Of a DNA stretch of 48,645 nucleotides, positions 15,095 through 24,298 are shown piece by piece. A program made the translations under genes and the position numbers. Origin of the DNA: an uncultured Caryophanales bacterium (lineage in GTDB: Bacteria; Bacillota_I; Bacilli_A; RF39; UBA660). How positions within the stretch are numbered: the first letter of the stretch is position 1; every line of letters starts with the position of its first letter. The stretch lies in contig CANOYR010000010.1 in assembly GCA_947571655.1 (NCBI GenBank), positions 1 to 48,645 on the forward strand, in the 5' to 3' direction. The notes below the pieces were generated by a model, which saw only the letters and a program-made list of their open reading frames with translations, was not told where the DNA came from and made no database searches.

Positions 15095-15677
15095 TTACAT
15101 TCTTATTTTCTGTCTACTATTTCTCATGTTTTATCAGTTTATTTTTCACTTTTCGACGTTATCTGTCGCAAAAATTTTAACAACAGCTAGCATTCTTCCT
15201 ATAATTATGATACCATATTTAATAGATAAGATATTTCATTACCAAATGAAAGAAGGTTTACAATTTACATACTATCTGTTTGTTCTTGTTGCTTTGGGAT
15301 TAGGAAGTATTTTAGGATTTTATCATCATATTTCATGGTTTGATTTACTGGCACACTTTTTAACAGGAATTTTTAGTAGCCTCATTGCCTGTATTTTTTT
15401 ACAGAAATATCGATTATTTCAAAATGATAAAAAAAGTTTTATAATCCTTTTTATAATTCTCTTTTCTCTTAGTATTTCCACTGGATGGGAATTTTTTGAG
15501 TTTTTCTCTGATAAAATCTTTAATGGAGATACTCAATACGTAAAATCAACAGGAGTGGATGATACTATGGAAGATATGTTAATTGCTCTTTTAGGAAGTA
15601 TCTTATTTAGTGGATATTGTTATATTAAGATGAAAAAAGATCAACATTTTCTAAAAAAATTTGAAAAACTAATATAA
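15069..15677 (+). CDS. DUF2238/YjdF-like membrane protein
   Basis: 202 residues with about six membrane helices. The motifs HISWFDLLAHFLTGI and the later TGWEFFEFFSDKIF followed by VDDTMEDML..LLGS match the DUF2238 (YjdF-like) family: conserved acidic/His residues in helices, of unknown function. I choose the TTG at 15069, which has 8 bases after GGAGGG (15055-15060); a TTG at 15063 would leave only 2. The start lies within the end of rmuC, suggesting translational coupling. Confidence 0.75.
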   Translation: MKKKIIIGNYILIFCLLFLMFYQFIFHFSTLSVAKILTTASILPIIMIPYLIDKIFHYQMKEGLQFTYYLFVLVALGLGSILGFYHHISWFDLLAHFLTGIFSSLIACIFLQKYRLFQNDKKSFIILFIILFSLSISTGWEFFEFFSDKIFNGDTQYVKSTGVDDTMEDMLIALLGSILFSGYCYIKMKKDQHFLKKFEKLI

Positions 15678-15688
15678 AGGGGATAGTT

Positions 15689-16033
15689 ATGAAAAATAGT
15701 AGAGTAAAAATGAATGAAGAACGAAATTTAAAAATAGAGAAAAAAACAAAAAAAAGTTCTAAAAATAAAAAAGATTTCTTAGACTATGGATTACTTGCAT
15801 TATCTGTACTGATGATTTTAGAAGTTTTAATGATTCCATGTTTCGTTTATGCAGGAATGAACCAGATTTTTCCAATCATCATGTTTATATTACTTCCTAC
15901 CTTATTTGCACTTACAATTCTTTTACTTAGTAGAAATACAATAAAAGAACTGAAAAAAAGAGCCAAGAATAAAGCTGCTTCTGTTTTAAAAGAAGCAAAG
16001 AAAGAACCACATTTAGAAGAAAGTGTAGAATAA
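15689..16033 (+). CDS. Hypothetical two-helix membrane protein with basic ends
   Basis: 114 residues: a Lys-rich N-terminal 30 residues, two membrane segments (about 35-57 and 64-87) and a charged helical C-terminus (RNTIKELKKRAKNKAASVLKEAKK). AAAGGGGAT lies 8 bases before the ATG. It is the last gene of the rbfA cluster, 11 bases after the preceding stop and just before a terminator. I do not recognise the family. Confidence 0.65.
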   Translation: MKNSRVKMNEERNLKIEKKTKKSSKNKKDFLDYGLLALSVLMILEVLMIPCFVYAGMNQIFPIIMFILLPTLFALTILLLSRNTIKELKKRAKNKAASVLKEAKKEPHLEESVE

Positions 16034-16036
16034 TAG

Positions 16037-16064
16037 AATCAATGAATAATCATTGATTTTTTTC
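16037..16064 (+). terminator. Terminator of the rbfA cluster
   Basis: AATCAATG (16037-16044) pairs perfectly with CATTGATT (16051-16058), followed by T6. Confidence 0.85.
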
Positions 16065-16177
16065 TTGAATCTCGAATTTCATAAATAAATTTAATAAAGA
16101 AAAAATATTCCATAAAGATTACTTGTATAAATCTTTAAAATATAGTAAAATTGTGAATAGTTTTGGAGGAAAGTAAA

Positions 16178-17797
16178 ATGATACAAACAAAAGGAGTTAC
16201 CCTACGTTTTGGAAAACGTACTTTATTTGAAGATGTTAATATTAAATTCACAGCAGGAAACTGTTATGGTTTAATTGGTGCAAATGGTGCAGGGAAAAGT
16301 ACTTTTTTAAAACTTTTGAGTGGTGAAATTGAAACAAGTAGTGGAGAAGTAATCATCTCCAAAGGAGAACGATTATCAGTATTAAAACAGGATCATTATG
16401 CTTATGATGAGAATACAATTATGGAAACAGTCATCATGGGAAATGAAAAATTATATAAAATTAGTAAGGAAAAGGAAGAGCTTTATTCTCACACAGAATT
16501 TAGTGAAGAAGACGGAATGCGTCTTGCCGAATTAGAAGCAGATTTTATGGAATTGAATGGATGGGAAGCAGAGAGTGAAGCAGGAGAATTACTTTCTAAT
16601 TTAGGAATTCCAGTCGAATTTCATGGGAATTTGATGAAAGAAGTTCCCGCTAAAATGAAAGTAAAAGTATTACTTGCTCAAGCTCTTTTTGGAAATCCAG
16701 ATATTCTTTTATTAGATGAACCTACCAATCATTTAGATATTGATGCGATTCGTTGGCTAGAAGAATTTTTAATTAATTATTCTAATACAGTAATTGTTGT
16801 GAGTCATGATCGTCATTTTTTAAATAAAGTATGTACCCATATTGCAGACATCGATTACAGTAAGATTAAACTATACGTTGGAAACTATGATTTTTGGTAT
16901 GAATCTAGCCAACTTGCATTAAAACAAATGAGAGAATCAAATAAAAAGAAAGAAGAAAAAATAAAAGAATTACAAGATTTTATCGCTAGATTCTCAGCCA
17001 ATGCTTCCAAAAGTAAACAGGCAACGAGTAGAAAGAAAATGCTAGAAAAAATTGAACTTGATACCATCGCTCCGTCCTCTAGAAAATATCCCTACATTGA
17101 TTTCAGCCCAGAAAAAGTGAGTGGAAAGGAAATTCTAACCGTAGAACATCTTAGTAAAACAATAGAGGGAAGAAAAGTACTCGATGATGTTTCCTTCACA
17201 ATTTTAAAAGGAGATAAGGTTGCTTTTGTAGGAAGTGATGATATTGCGAAAACAACACTTTTTAAAATTTTAATGGGAGAAATTGAACCAGATAATGGAA
17301 AAGTAATTTGGGGAAAGACCATTACAAAAAGCTATTTTCCACAGGACAATAGCGAATACTTTAAAAAGGATCAGACCATTATGGAATGGATTGGACAGTA
17401 CTATAAAGTAGACGATGAAACTGTTCTTCGTGGATTTTTAGGAAGAATGCTTTTTTCAGGAGAAGATGTTTTTAAAAAAGTCCCTATATTATCAGGAGGG
17501 GAAAAAGCACGTTGCATGTTATCAAAATGTATGTTAGAAGCAAGCAATCTATTAATTTTAGATGAACCAACCAATCACTTAGATCTAGAAACCATTACTT
17601 CCTTAAACAATGGATTAATCAAATATAGTTCAGAAGTATTATTTGCATCCCATGATCATCAATTTATAGAAACCATTGCCAACCGTATTATTGAAATTCT
17701 ACCTAAGAATGGAATTATCGATCGTAGACTTCCATATGATGAATATTTAGAAAATCAAGAGGTTCTAGAAATAAGAAAAAAGAACTCTGAATTATAA
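16178..17797 (+). CDS. ABC-F family ATPase (YkpA/YbiT type)
   Basis: 539 residues with two ABC domains and no membrane segment. The first domain has GANGAGKST (residues 34-42), LLLDEPTNHLD and the H switch VSHDRHF; then comes the charged linker typical of ABC-F proteins, then the second domain with LSGGEKARCM, LILDEPTNHLDLE and SHDHQF. ABC-F proteins act on the ribosome in translation or antibiotic protection. Two sites are degenerate: the first signature motif reads EVPAKMKVKVLL instead of LSGGE, and the second Walker A reads GSDDIAKTT. I recall similar N-D-I-A-K-T-T forms in YkpA-like members, so the latter may be a subgroup trait. The ATG at 16178 follows GGAGG by 9 bases. Confidence 0.9.
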   Translation: MIQTKGVTLRFGKRTLFEDVNIKFTAGNCYGLIGANGAGKSTFLKLLSGEIETSSGEVIISKGERLSVLKQDHYAYDENTIMETVIMGNEKLYKISKEKEELYSHTEFSEEDGMRLAELEADFMELNGWEAESEAGELLSNLGIPVEFHGNLMKEVPAKMKVKVLLAQALFGNPDILLLDEPTNHLDIDAIRWLEEFLINYSNTVIVVSHDRHFLNKVCTHIADIDYSKIKLYVGNYDFWYESSQLALKQMRESNKKKEEKIKELQDFIARFSANASKSKQATSRKKMLEKIELDTIAPSSRKYPYIDFSPEKVSGKEILTVEHLSKTIEGRKVLDDVSFTILKGDKVAFVGSDDIAKTTLFKILMGEIEPDNGKVIWGKTITKSYFPQDNSEYFKKDQTIMEWIGQYYKVDDETVLRGFLGRMLFSGEDVFKKVPILSGGEKARCMLSKCMLEASNLLILDEPTNHLDLETITSLNNGLIKYSSEVLFASHDHQFIETIANRIIEILPKNGIIDRRLPYDEYLENQEVLEIRKKNSEL

Positions 17798-17881
17798 GAG
17801 ATGCTAAGAAAAATCGATTGCTTATAAAGAACGACAAAGTAGTTAATATAGAGAATATTTATCATATAAATAGGAGTAAAA

Positions 17882-19021
17882 ATGGATACAAATTTATTAA
17901 AAGAAATGAAAGAAAATTTTTTAAAAAGGGAACAATTATTGAGTTCTTATGCCTGCTTTTCTAAACAGGCAATTCGTATCAAAGAAGAAGAGCAAAAAAC
18001 AGAATTTCGTCCTCCCTTTTATCATGATACCGATCGGATTATTCATGCTCCATCTTATACTAGATACTTAAATAAGACACAAGTTTTTTCATTCTTTAAG
18101 AATGATCATTTAAGCAAGAGAATTATTCATGTTCAGCTAGTAAGTAAAATTGCACGTACCATTGGAAGATCATTAGGACTGAATGAAGATTTAATCGAGG
18201 CGATTGCCTTAGGACACGATATTGGTCATACTCCAATTGGACATGTAGGAGAAGCAATTTTAGATGAAATTTCAAGACGAGAGCTTGGAGAGATTTTCTC
18301 TCATAACGTACAAGGAGTACGTGTTTATAAGGATTTAGAAAATAATCAATTAGGATGTAACCTTACAGTACAAGTATTAGATGGAATTCTTTGTCATAAT
18401 GGAGAAATTTTATCTAATATCTATCATCCAGAGAATAAAACAAAAGAAAGCTTTTTAGAACAATATGAAAATTGTTATAAAAGCGAAAAAGTATTAAAAC
18501 AACTCCGTCCGATGACCTTAGAAGGATGTGTCGTTCGTTTGAGTGATATAATTGGCTACATTGGAAGAGACATTGAAGATGCGATTCGAGTAAATGTAAT
18601 AAAAAGAGAAGAACTTCCAAAAAATATCCAAAAAACATTAGGAACTACCAACCGTGAAATTGTAAACACTTTAATACAAGATATTATTAAGAATAGTTTA
18701 GGAAAACCTTATCTAAAAATGAGCAGTCAAGTTTTTGAGGCATTATTAGAATTAAAAAAATTCAATTATCAGAATATTTATAAAAATGCGAATACAAAAG
18801 AACAACTTTCGTTTTATAAAGAAAAAATGAATATGCTCTATTATCAATATTTAGATGATATCAAAGAAAAAAATAAGAATAGTAGAATTTATCAATTCTA
18901 TTTAAAAAATGTTTCTGTCAAATATTTGGAAAAAACAGACCCAAAAAGAATCGTTCTTGATTTTATTGCAGGAATGACAGATCAATTTTTTCTAGAATCA
19001 GCTCCAAGTACCAATTCATAG
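17882..19021 (+). CDS. dGTPase-like HD-domain phosphohydrolase
   Basis: 379 residues. The HD-domain metal ligands are visible as RIIHVQLV (His), GHDIGHTPIGHVGE (HD and downstream His), and a later Asp in RLSDIIGYIGRDIEDA. FRPPFYHDTDRIIHAPSYTRYLNKTQVF matches the N-terminal substrate region of deoxyguanosine triphosphate triphosphohydrolases. These enzymes split dGTP into deoxyguanosine and triphosphate, limiting dNTP pools. A weak GGAGTAAAA SD precedes the ATG. Monocistronic, followed by the independent greA promoter. Confidence 0.88.
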   Translation: MDTNLLKEMKENFLKREQLLSSYACFSKQAIRIKEEEQKTEFRPPFYHDTDRIIHAPSYTRYLNKTQVFSFFKNDHLSKRIIHVQLVSKIARTIGRSLGLNEDLIEAIALGHDIGHTPIGHVGEAILDEISRRELGEIFSHNVQGVRVYKDLENNQLGCNLTVQVLDGILCHNGEILSNIYHPENKTKESFLEQYENCYKSEKVLKQLRPMTLEGCVVRLSDIIGYIGRDIEDAIRVNVIKREELPKNIQKTLGTTNREIVNTLIQDIIKNSLGKPYLKMSSQVFEALLELKKFNYQNIYKNANTKEQLSFYKEKMNMLYYQYLDDIKEKNKNSRIYQFYLKNVSVKYLEKTDPKRIVLDFIAGMTDQFFLESAPSTNS

Positions 19022-19101
19022 GTTCCTTTTTCTATAAAAAGCATATCCTATGGATATAAAATAAAAGAAAATTTTAATTTTAAAGTGTGAATAAAAAAAG
19101 A

Positions 19102-19130
19102 TTGACATTTCACATAAAATATGGTAAAAT
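19102..19130 (+). promoter_or_regulatory. Sigma-A promoter of greA
   Basis: TTGACA (19102-19107), 17-base spacer, TAAAAT (19125-19130). Near-consensus. It lies across the upstream in-frame codons, so the true greA start must be the ATG at 19160. Confidence 0.8.
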
Positions 19131-19159
19131 TTAGAAGGATTTTAAGAAGAGGTGATATT

Positions 19160-19642
19160 ATGAGCGGAAAAAAAACCATTTATCTAACACAGGAAGGATT
19201 AAATGACTTAAAAAAAGAATTAGATGAATTAATTAATGTAAAACGTCCAGCGAATATTCAAGCGATTAAAGAAGCTCGTGCATTAGGAGATTTAAGTGAA
19301 AATGCAGATTATGATGCAGCTCGCAATGAGCAAGCCATCCTAGAGGGAAGAATTAAAAAAATCGAATCAATGCTTGAAAATTACGAGATTATAGAAGAAG
19401 TTTCCAATGGAAAAGTTGGAATTGGAAGTACAGTTGCTATTAAATATGTGGATGAAGATGATGACGATGATGATGGTGACGAGTACAAAATTGTTGGAGT
19501 ACAAGAAGCAGATCCATTTGCGGGAAAGATTTCTAATGAATCTCCAATTGCAAAGGCAATTATGAATCATAAAGTTGGAGATGTAATTACAGTAGAAAGT
19601 CCTAACGGATCTTATAAAATTGAAATTACGGAAATCAAATAG
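19160..19642 (+). CDS. greA: Transcription elongation factor GreA
   Basis: 160 residues. The N-terminal coiled coil carries LTQEGLNDLKKELDEL and EARALGDLSENADYDAARNEQ (the acidic D-x-x-E tip that enters the RNA polymerase channel), and the C-terminal domain ends DPFAGKISNESPIAKAIMNHKVGD. GreA stimulates RNA polymerase to cleave backtracked transcripts. The ATG at 19160 follows AGAGGTGAT by 4 bases. The inter-domain loop holds an unusual run of Asp (DEDDDDDDGDE), coded by near-tandem GAT/GAC triplets. Own promoter and terminator. Confidence 0.96.
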   Translation: MSGKKTIYLTQEGLNDLKKELDELINVKRPANIQAIKEARALGDLSENADYDAARNEQAILEGRIKKIESMLENYEIIEEVSNGKVGIGSTVAIKYVDEDDDDDDGDEYKIVGVQEADPFAGKISNESPIAKAIMNHKVGDVITVESPNGSYKIEITEIK

Positions 19643-19671
19643 AAAATATCATAATGGTATTTTCTTTTTTT
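19642..19671 (+). terminator. Terminator of greA
   Basis: GAAAATATC (19642-19650) pairs with GGTATTTTC (19655-19663), one G-U, followed by a T run. Confidence 0.85.
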
Positions 19672-19700
19672 GAAAAAGAATCGGAAAATTCTTGAAATAG

Positions 19701-19729
19701 TTGCAACTACCAAAGAATTTCGTTATAAT
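19701..19729 (+). promoter_or_regulatory. Sigma-A promoter of tig
   Basis: TTGCAA (19701-19706), 17-base spacer, TATAAT (19724-19729), then GGAGGG just before the ATG. Confidence 0.75.
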
Positions 19730-19753
19730 AAAAAACGTATTGGAGGGAAAAAA

Positions 19754-21028
19754 ATGGCAAAAAGTAAAAGTGCAGAAAATCGGAAAGAAATTACGATAAA
19801 AATAGAAGGGAAAGAGTGGGAAGATGCGCTAGATAAAACTTTTCAAAAAAAAGTAAAAACAGTGACAGTCGATGGATTTAGAAAAGGAAAATGTCCTAGA
19901 AATATTTTTGAAAAGAAATTTGGAAAAGAATCCTTATATTTAGATGCAGCGGAATCATTGCTTCAAACAGCATTTAAAAAAGTAATGGATGAAAATAAAG
20001 ATTTAATCCCAGTCGTTCAACCAAGAGTCGATATTAAGTCCATTGATGAAAAAGGAGTAGAATTCTTATTCACAATAATTACATCTCCAGAAGTAATCGT
20101 TAAGAAATACAAAGGACTAGGAGTTAAAAAACCAACAGTGAAAGTAACCAAAGAAGAAATTGAACATGAGATGAGTCATCTTCTTGAAAAATATACAGAA
20201 TTAGTAACCAAAGAAAAAGGAAAAGTAGAAACTGGAAATATAGCAGTAATCGACTTTGAAGGGTTTAAAGATGGAATTGCCTTCGAAGGTGGTAAGGGAG
20301 AAAATTATTCTTTAGAAATTGGAAGTAATACATTCATCCCTGGTTTTGAAGACCAAGTAATAGGAATGAAAACAGGAGAAGAAAAAGACTTAAATTTAAC
20401 TTTCCCAGAAGACTATGCGTCTCAAGAATTAAAAGGACAGAAAGTTGTTTTTAAAGTAAAAGTAAACGAGATTAAAGAAAAGAAAGCAAGAGAGTTAGAT
20501 CAAGAATTCTTTGAAGATTTGGGTATGGAAGGTGTAGATACCAAAGAGAAATTAGAAAAAGAAATAAAGAAATCCATTCAAGCAAATAAAGAGAGTGAAG
20601 CAGAGAATGCTTACCTAGATCAATTATTACAAACTGTTGCTAAAAATGTAGAAGTTGATATTCCAGAAGAAATGGTAGAAGATGAAGTAGATCATATGAT
20701 TCATCGCTTTTCTCATCAACTAGAAATGCAAGGAATAAATCTAGAAATGTATCTAAAGTTTACGAATAGTGATGAAAAATCCTTAAGGGATCAAATGGAA
20801 AAAGATGCTTATCAACATGTGTTATATCGCTTGATGCTAGATGAAATTATCAAATTAGAAAATATTAAAGTTACAGAAAAAGAAATAGAAAAAGAAATCA
20901 AAGATCTTTCTTCAAAATATGATATGACAGAAGAAGAATTTGTCAAACAATTTGGTGGAAAAGACATGATAAAATATGATCTTGAAATGAGACGTATAAT
21001 TGAAATATTAAAAGAAGCAAATAAATAA
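19754..21028 (+). CDS. tig: Trigger factor (ribosome-associated chaperone/PPIase)
   Basis: 424 residues, normal for the family. The N-terminal ribosome-binding domain contains the GFRKGKCP docking motif near residues 40-48; the middle FKBP-like prolyl isomerase domain reads GNIAVIDFEGFKDGIAFEGGKGENY and FIPGFEDQVIGM; the C-terminal helical arms form the rest. It binds nascent chains at the ribosome exit. I take the ATG at 19754, 7 bases after GGAGGG and downstream of the TATAAT; the 28 codons upstream overlap the promoter and are not coding. Followed by lon, the usual tig-(clpX)-lon neighbourhood of Bacilli, here without clpX. Confidence 0.96.
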   Translation: MAKSKSAENRKEITIKIEGKEWEDALDKTFQKKVKTVTVDGFRKGKCPRNIFEKKFGKESLYLDAAESLLQTAFKKVMDENKDLIPVVQPRVDIKSIDEKGVEFLFTIITSPEVIVKKYKGLGVKKPTVKVTKEEIEHEMSHLLEKYTELVTKEKGKVETGNIAVIDFEGFKDGIAFEGGKGENYSLEIGSNTFIPGFEDQVIGMKTGEEKDLNLTFPEDYASQELKGQKVVFKVKVNEIKEKKARELDQEFFEDLGMEGVDTKEKLEKEIKKSIQANKESEAENAYLDQLLQTVAKNVEVDIPEEMVEDEVDHMIHRFSHQLEMQGINLEMYLKFTNSDEKSLRDQMEKDAYQHVLYRLMLDEIIKLENIKVTEKEIEKEIKDLSSKYDMTEEEFVKQFGGKDMIKYDLEMRRIIEILKEANK

Positions 21029-21044
21029 AGCTTCTTTTTATTTT
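21010..21044 (+). terminator. Terminator of tig
   Basis: AAAAGAAGC (21010-21018, inside the last codons) pairs with GCTTCTTTT (21030-21038), followed by T-rich DNA. Confidence 0.7.
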
Positions 21045-21090
21045 AGCAAAAATTACCATGAATTTAATTGTAAAAAAACGTATAATTCGG

Positions 21091-21118
21091 TTGCTTTTTT
21101 AGGGCGAAATGATATAAT
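21091..21118 (+). promoter_or_regulatory. Sigma-A promoter of lon
   Basis: TTGCTT (21091-21096), 16-base spacer, TATAAT (21113-21118). I see no CIRCE or CtsR-type heat-shock operator next to it. Confidence 0.6.
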
Positions 21119-21150
21119 AAAAAACATAGTTTTTAAGGGAAGTGAGAGCC

Positions 21151-23505
21151 ATGAATTTAAAAAAATTACCTGTCTTAGTACTCCACAACATGGTTCTTTT
21201 TCCATCGAGTGAAGTTCGATTAGAATTTGATACTTTAGAACAAAAACAATTGATTTCTATCTCAGAGGGGTGTTTTAATAGTCAACTTCTAGTTGCAAAT
21301 CCAACGTTACCACTAGAAGAAATTTCTTCAGTTTCTCTTCCACAAATTGCAGTCATTGGACAAATTAGAATGAGAATTGATATGCCAAATGGGAAAACGA
21401 GAATCTCTATTTTTGGAATTCGAAGAGTTCATGTGGATTCTTATATAGAAGAAGATCATATCTTAAGAGGAGAAATTTCTGAAATTGATAGAGTAGTCCC
21501 TAGCTCTAAAATTGAAACTGCTTATACTAGAAAAATAATGAATCTTCTAGAATCATACGATGACACAACTGATTATACAAACAATATATTAGAACGATTG
21601 GTTGGTGTGAATGGATTAGACTCAATGACTGACTTGATTGTACCATCCCTTCCGCTTTCTTATCTTCGTCAATTGTCCTACATTGAAACTACAGATGCTA
21701 TCAAACGAAGTTTAATGATTATGGAAGATATAAAAAATGACATTCAAATTTTAGAAATTGAAAGAAAAATTGATGAAAAACTATCACATGATATCGATCA
21801 AGCCCAAAAAGAATATGTATTGCGAGAAAAAATTAGAGTAATTAAAGAAGAACTTGGGGATATGAATGATAAAGATAGTGATATTGAAAATTTAAGAAAG
21901 CGAACAAAGAAGTTAAAATGTCCAGAAAAAATAAAAAACCGTTTATTATTAGAAATTAATCGTTACGAAACAAGCAATCCCAATTCTCCTGAAATTGGAA
22001 TGATTCGTAATTATATTGATTGGTTATTAGATTTACCTTGGAATCATCATACGACAGATAACAAAGATTTAAGAAAAGTAAAAGACGTATTAGATGATTC
22101 ACATTATGGATTAGATATCGTAAAAGAAAGAATCATTGAATATTTAGCAGTAAAACAGAATACAAAAGACTTAAAAAGTTTAATCATTTGTTTGGTTGGA
22201 CCACCAGGAGTTGGAAAAACCTCATTAGCTAAAAGCATTGCAGAAAGTTTAAACCGCAAATGTACAAAAATTTCTGTTGGCGGAATCAATGACGAAGCTG
22301 AAATTGTCGGTCATCGAAGAACCTATGTAGGAGCAGCTCCAGGTCTTGTAATTCAAGGAATGAAAAAAGCAGGAAGTTCAAACCCTGTATTTATTATTGA
22401 TGAGATTGATAAAATGACAAAAGACATCAAAGGGGATCCTGCCAGTGCTCTTCTTGAAATTTTAGATCCAGAGCAGAACAAAACCTTCTCTGATCATTAT
22501 ATTGAAGAAGAATTTGATCTAAGTAAAGTCATGTTCATTACAACTGCTAACTATTTTGAACAAATTCCTCCAGAATTAAGGGATCGTTTAGAAATTATTG
22601 AACTCTCTTCCTACACAGAATATGAAAAATTAGATATTGCTAAAAACTATTTATTACCAAAAGAAATTAGAGAACATGGATTAAAATCTCAAGAAGTGAA
22701 ATTTAGTGATGAAGTAATTTTAACAATTATTAGGAACTATACAAAAGAAGCAGGAGTACGTGATTTAGAAAGAAATATTGCGAGTATTTTAAGAAAAATA
22801 GTGAAACAAAGAATGATGGAAGAGAAAAAGGGAGATTATCAAGTTACAGATTATAATATCGAAAAGTATTTAGGAAAGAAAAAGTATTTATTGAATGAGA
22901 ATGATATCATTGAAAGAATTGGTGTTGTCAATGGATTAGCCTACACACCATTTGGAGGAGATATTTTACCAATTGAAGCAGTGCTATTTCCAGGAAGTGG
23001 CAAAATCATTTTGACAGGGCAACTTGGAGATGTTATGAGAGAATCTGCACAACTTTCCTTTGACTACTTAAAATCAAATTTTAATAAATATCAAATTGAT
23101 TATGAAAAATTTGAACAAAATGACATTCATATTCACGTTCCAGAAGGTGCAATTCCCAAAGATGGACCAAGTGCAGGAGTTGCGCTTACTACAACTTTAT
23201 TATCTTTACTGACAGATTGGCCGATTGCGACCAATATTGCGATGACAGGAGAAATGACCCTTCGAGGAAAAATTCTTCCGATTGGTGGTTTAAAAGAAAA
23301 AGTCATTGGTGCCCATCGTAACTTTGTAAAAACCATTTTTATCCCTCGATCGAACGAAAAAGATTTAGAAGAAATTCCTGAAGAAATTAAGCAAGAGATT
23401 CAATTTATTTTAGTTGATCGTTATTTAGATATTCATAAAATATTATTTAAAAAGAAAAGAGGGAAGAAACATGATCCTAGAAATATTAGATTATTGCTTG
23501 ATTAA
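21151..23505 (+). CDS. lon: ATP-dependent protease LonA
   Basis: 784 residues. The N-terminal substrate domain begins LPVLVLHNMVLFP; the AAA+ module has Walker A GPPGVGKT at about 350-357, Walker B VFIIDEIDKM and the AAPGLVIQG and DPEQNKTF loops; the C-terminal Ser-Lys protease has DGPSAG (S674) and GGLKEKVIGA (K717), 43 residues apart as in E. coli Lon. It degrades damaged and regulatory proteins in the cytoplasm. I prefer the ATG at 21151, about 11 bases from AGGGA; a GTG at 21142 lies too close. Its last 35 bases overlap the next gene. Confidence 0.97.
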   Translation: MNLKKLPVLVLHNMVLFPSSEVRLEFDTLEQKQLISISEGCFNSQLLVANPTLPLEEISSVSLPQIAVIGQIRMRIDMPNGKTRISIFGIRRVHVDSYIEEDHILRGEISEIDRVVPSSKIETAYTRKIMNLLESYDDTTDYTNNILERLVGVNGLDSMTDLIVPSLPLSYLRQLSYIETTDAIKRSLMIMEDIKNDIQILEIERKIDEKLSHDIDQAQKEYVLREKIRVIKEELGDMNDKDSDIENLRKRTKKLKCPEKIKNRLLLEINRYETSNPNSPEIGMIRNYIDWLLDLPWNHHTTDNKDLRKVKDVLDDSHYGLDIVKERIIEYLAVKQNTKDLKSLIICLVGPPGVGKTSLAKSIAESLNRKCTKISVGGINDEAEIVGHRRTYVGAAPGLVIQGMKKAGSSNPVFIIDEIDKMTKDIKGDPASALLEILDPEQNKTFSDHYIEEEFDLSKVMFITTANYFEQIPPELRDRLEIIELSSYTEYEKLDIAKNYLLPKEIREHGLKSQEVKFSDEVILTIIRNYTKEAGVRDLERNIASILRKIVKQRMMEEKKGDYQVTDYNIEKYLGKKKYLLNENDIIERIGVVNGLAYTPFGGDILPIEAVLFPGSGKIILTGQLGDVMRESAQLSFDYLKSNFNKYQIDYEKFEQNDIHIHVPEGAIPKDGPSAGVALTTTLLSLLTDWPIATNIAMTGEMTLRGKILPIGGLKEKVIGAHRNFVKTIFIPRSNEKDLEEIPEEIKQEIQFILVDRYLDIHKILFKKKRGKKHDPRNIRLLLD

Positions 23506-24235
23506 AAGTCAATTAATTGAATTTAGTGAAGAAGAAATTATCGAACAATTGGATACAGAAAGTACCCTCGAACTATGGTATTCTGTTTTATATAATCTGG
23601 TATTAAAAGATGATTTTCCAATCTCTGATTCTACTATTTTTGAAAAAGCCAGAAATATTATTGGAAATACCAAATCTCAATATCCTAAAAATCAAAATAT
23701 TCGTCAAATGGCAAATGATCTTATTAACTATTTTAATACTTATGCCTCTTTACCAAAGGAAGCAAAACAAGTTCTTCACAATGATTGGATGAAAAAAGAG
23801 GCCTCTTTACATCAACTACCATATTGGGTTTATACGAAGGAACTTTTACTTGATTATATAAAATACGATTACTATTACTTGACATATTTATTTAGTAATC
23901 AGGAAAATGCAAAAATCAGTCCCTCACATATGGTAGCAAGTATTTTCTATCTGATTAATAAACAACCTGAAGTTTTTAAAGATCCCACAAATGGAAAACT
24001 AATCTCTAAAGATGACCAAGAACTAATGGATGAAATAAATCCAGAAATTTCTTTTCAAAAAGCACTAGCCCTTGCTACCTATTGTGCGAATAGAAAAACA
24101 AAATCGAATTGGTATACTAGAAAATTTTCGAAAAAACTTATTAAAAATTTAAAATCTATTGCACCTACAGAGGAAGCGAAAGACTTTTCAAAAAATTTAG
24201 AGTTAACCATTAAAGAAAAGAAAATTCATAGATAA
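23471..24235 (+). CDS. Hypothetical helical protein co-transcribed with lon
   Basis: 254 residues, mostly alpha-helical by sequence, no signal peptide or membrane segment, rich in Tyr, Lys and Asn. The start overlaps lon by 35 bases, with AAGAGGGAAG as SD, and the gene is followed by a terminator, so it is translated from the lon transcript. I do not recognise the family and see no catalytic motif. Overlap with lon suggests a role in proteolysis or stress, which is inference from position only. Confidence 0.7.
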   Translation: MILEILDYCLIKSQLIEFSEEEIIEQLDTESTLELWYSVLYNLVLKDDFPISDSTIFEKARNIIGNTKSQYPKNQNIRQMANDLINYFNTYASLPKEAKQVLHNDWMKKEASLHQLPYWVYTKELLLDYIKYDYYYLTYLFSNQENAKISPSHMVASIFYLINKQPEVFKDPTNGKLISKDDQELMDEINPEISFQKALALATYCANRKTKSNWYTRKFSKKLIKNLKSIAPTEEAKDFSKNLELTIKEKKIHR

Positions 24236-24262
24236 AAAAGACAATTTTAGTCTTTTTTTATT
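24234..24262 (+). terminator. Terminator of the lon operon
   Basis: AAAAAAGAC (24234-24242) pairs with GTCTTTTTT (24250-24258), then more T. Confidence 0.8.
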
Positions 24263-24298
24263 TTTGTTTCATATAGTTAAATAGAAAAGAGGGATAGT

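Noticed and set aside
19121-19159. Longer GreA start
   Set aside because: The upstream codons overlap the -10 box, and AGGTGAT lies just before the ATG at 19160.
19670-19753. 28-residue N-terminal extension of trigger factor
   Set aside because: It overlaps the -35/-10 boxes; GGAGGG directly precedes the ATG at 19754.
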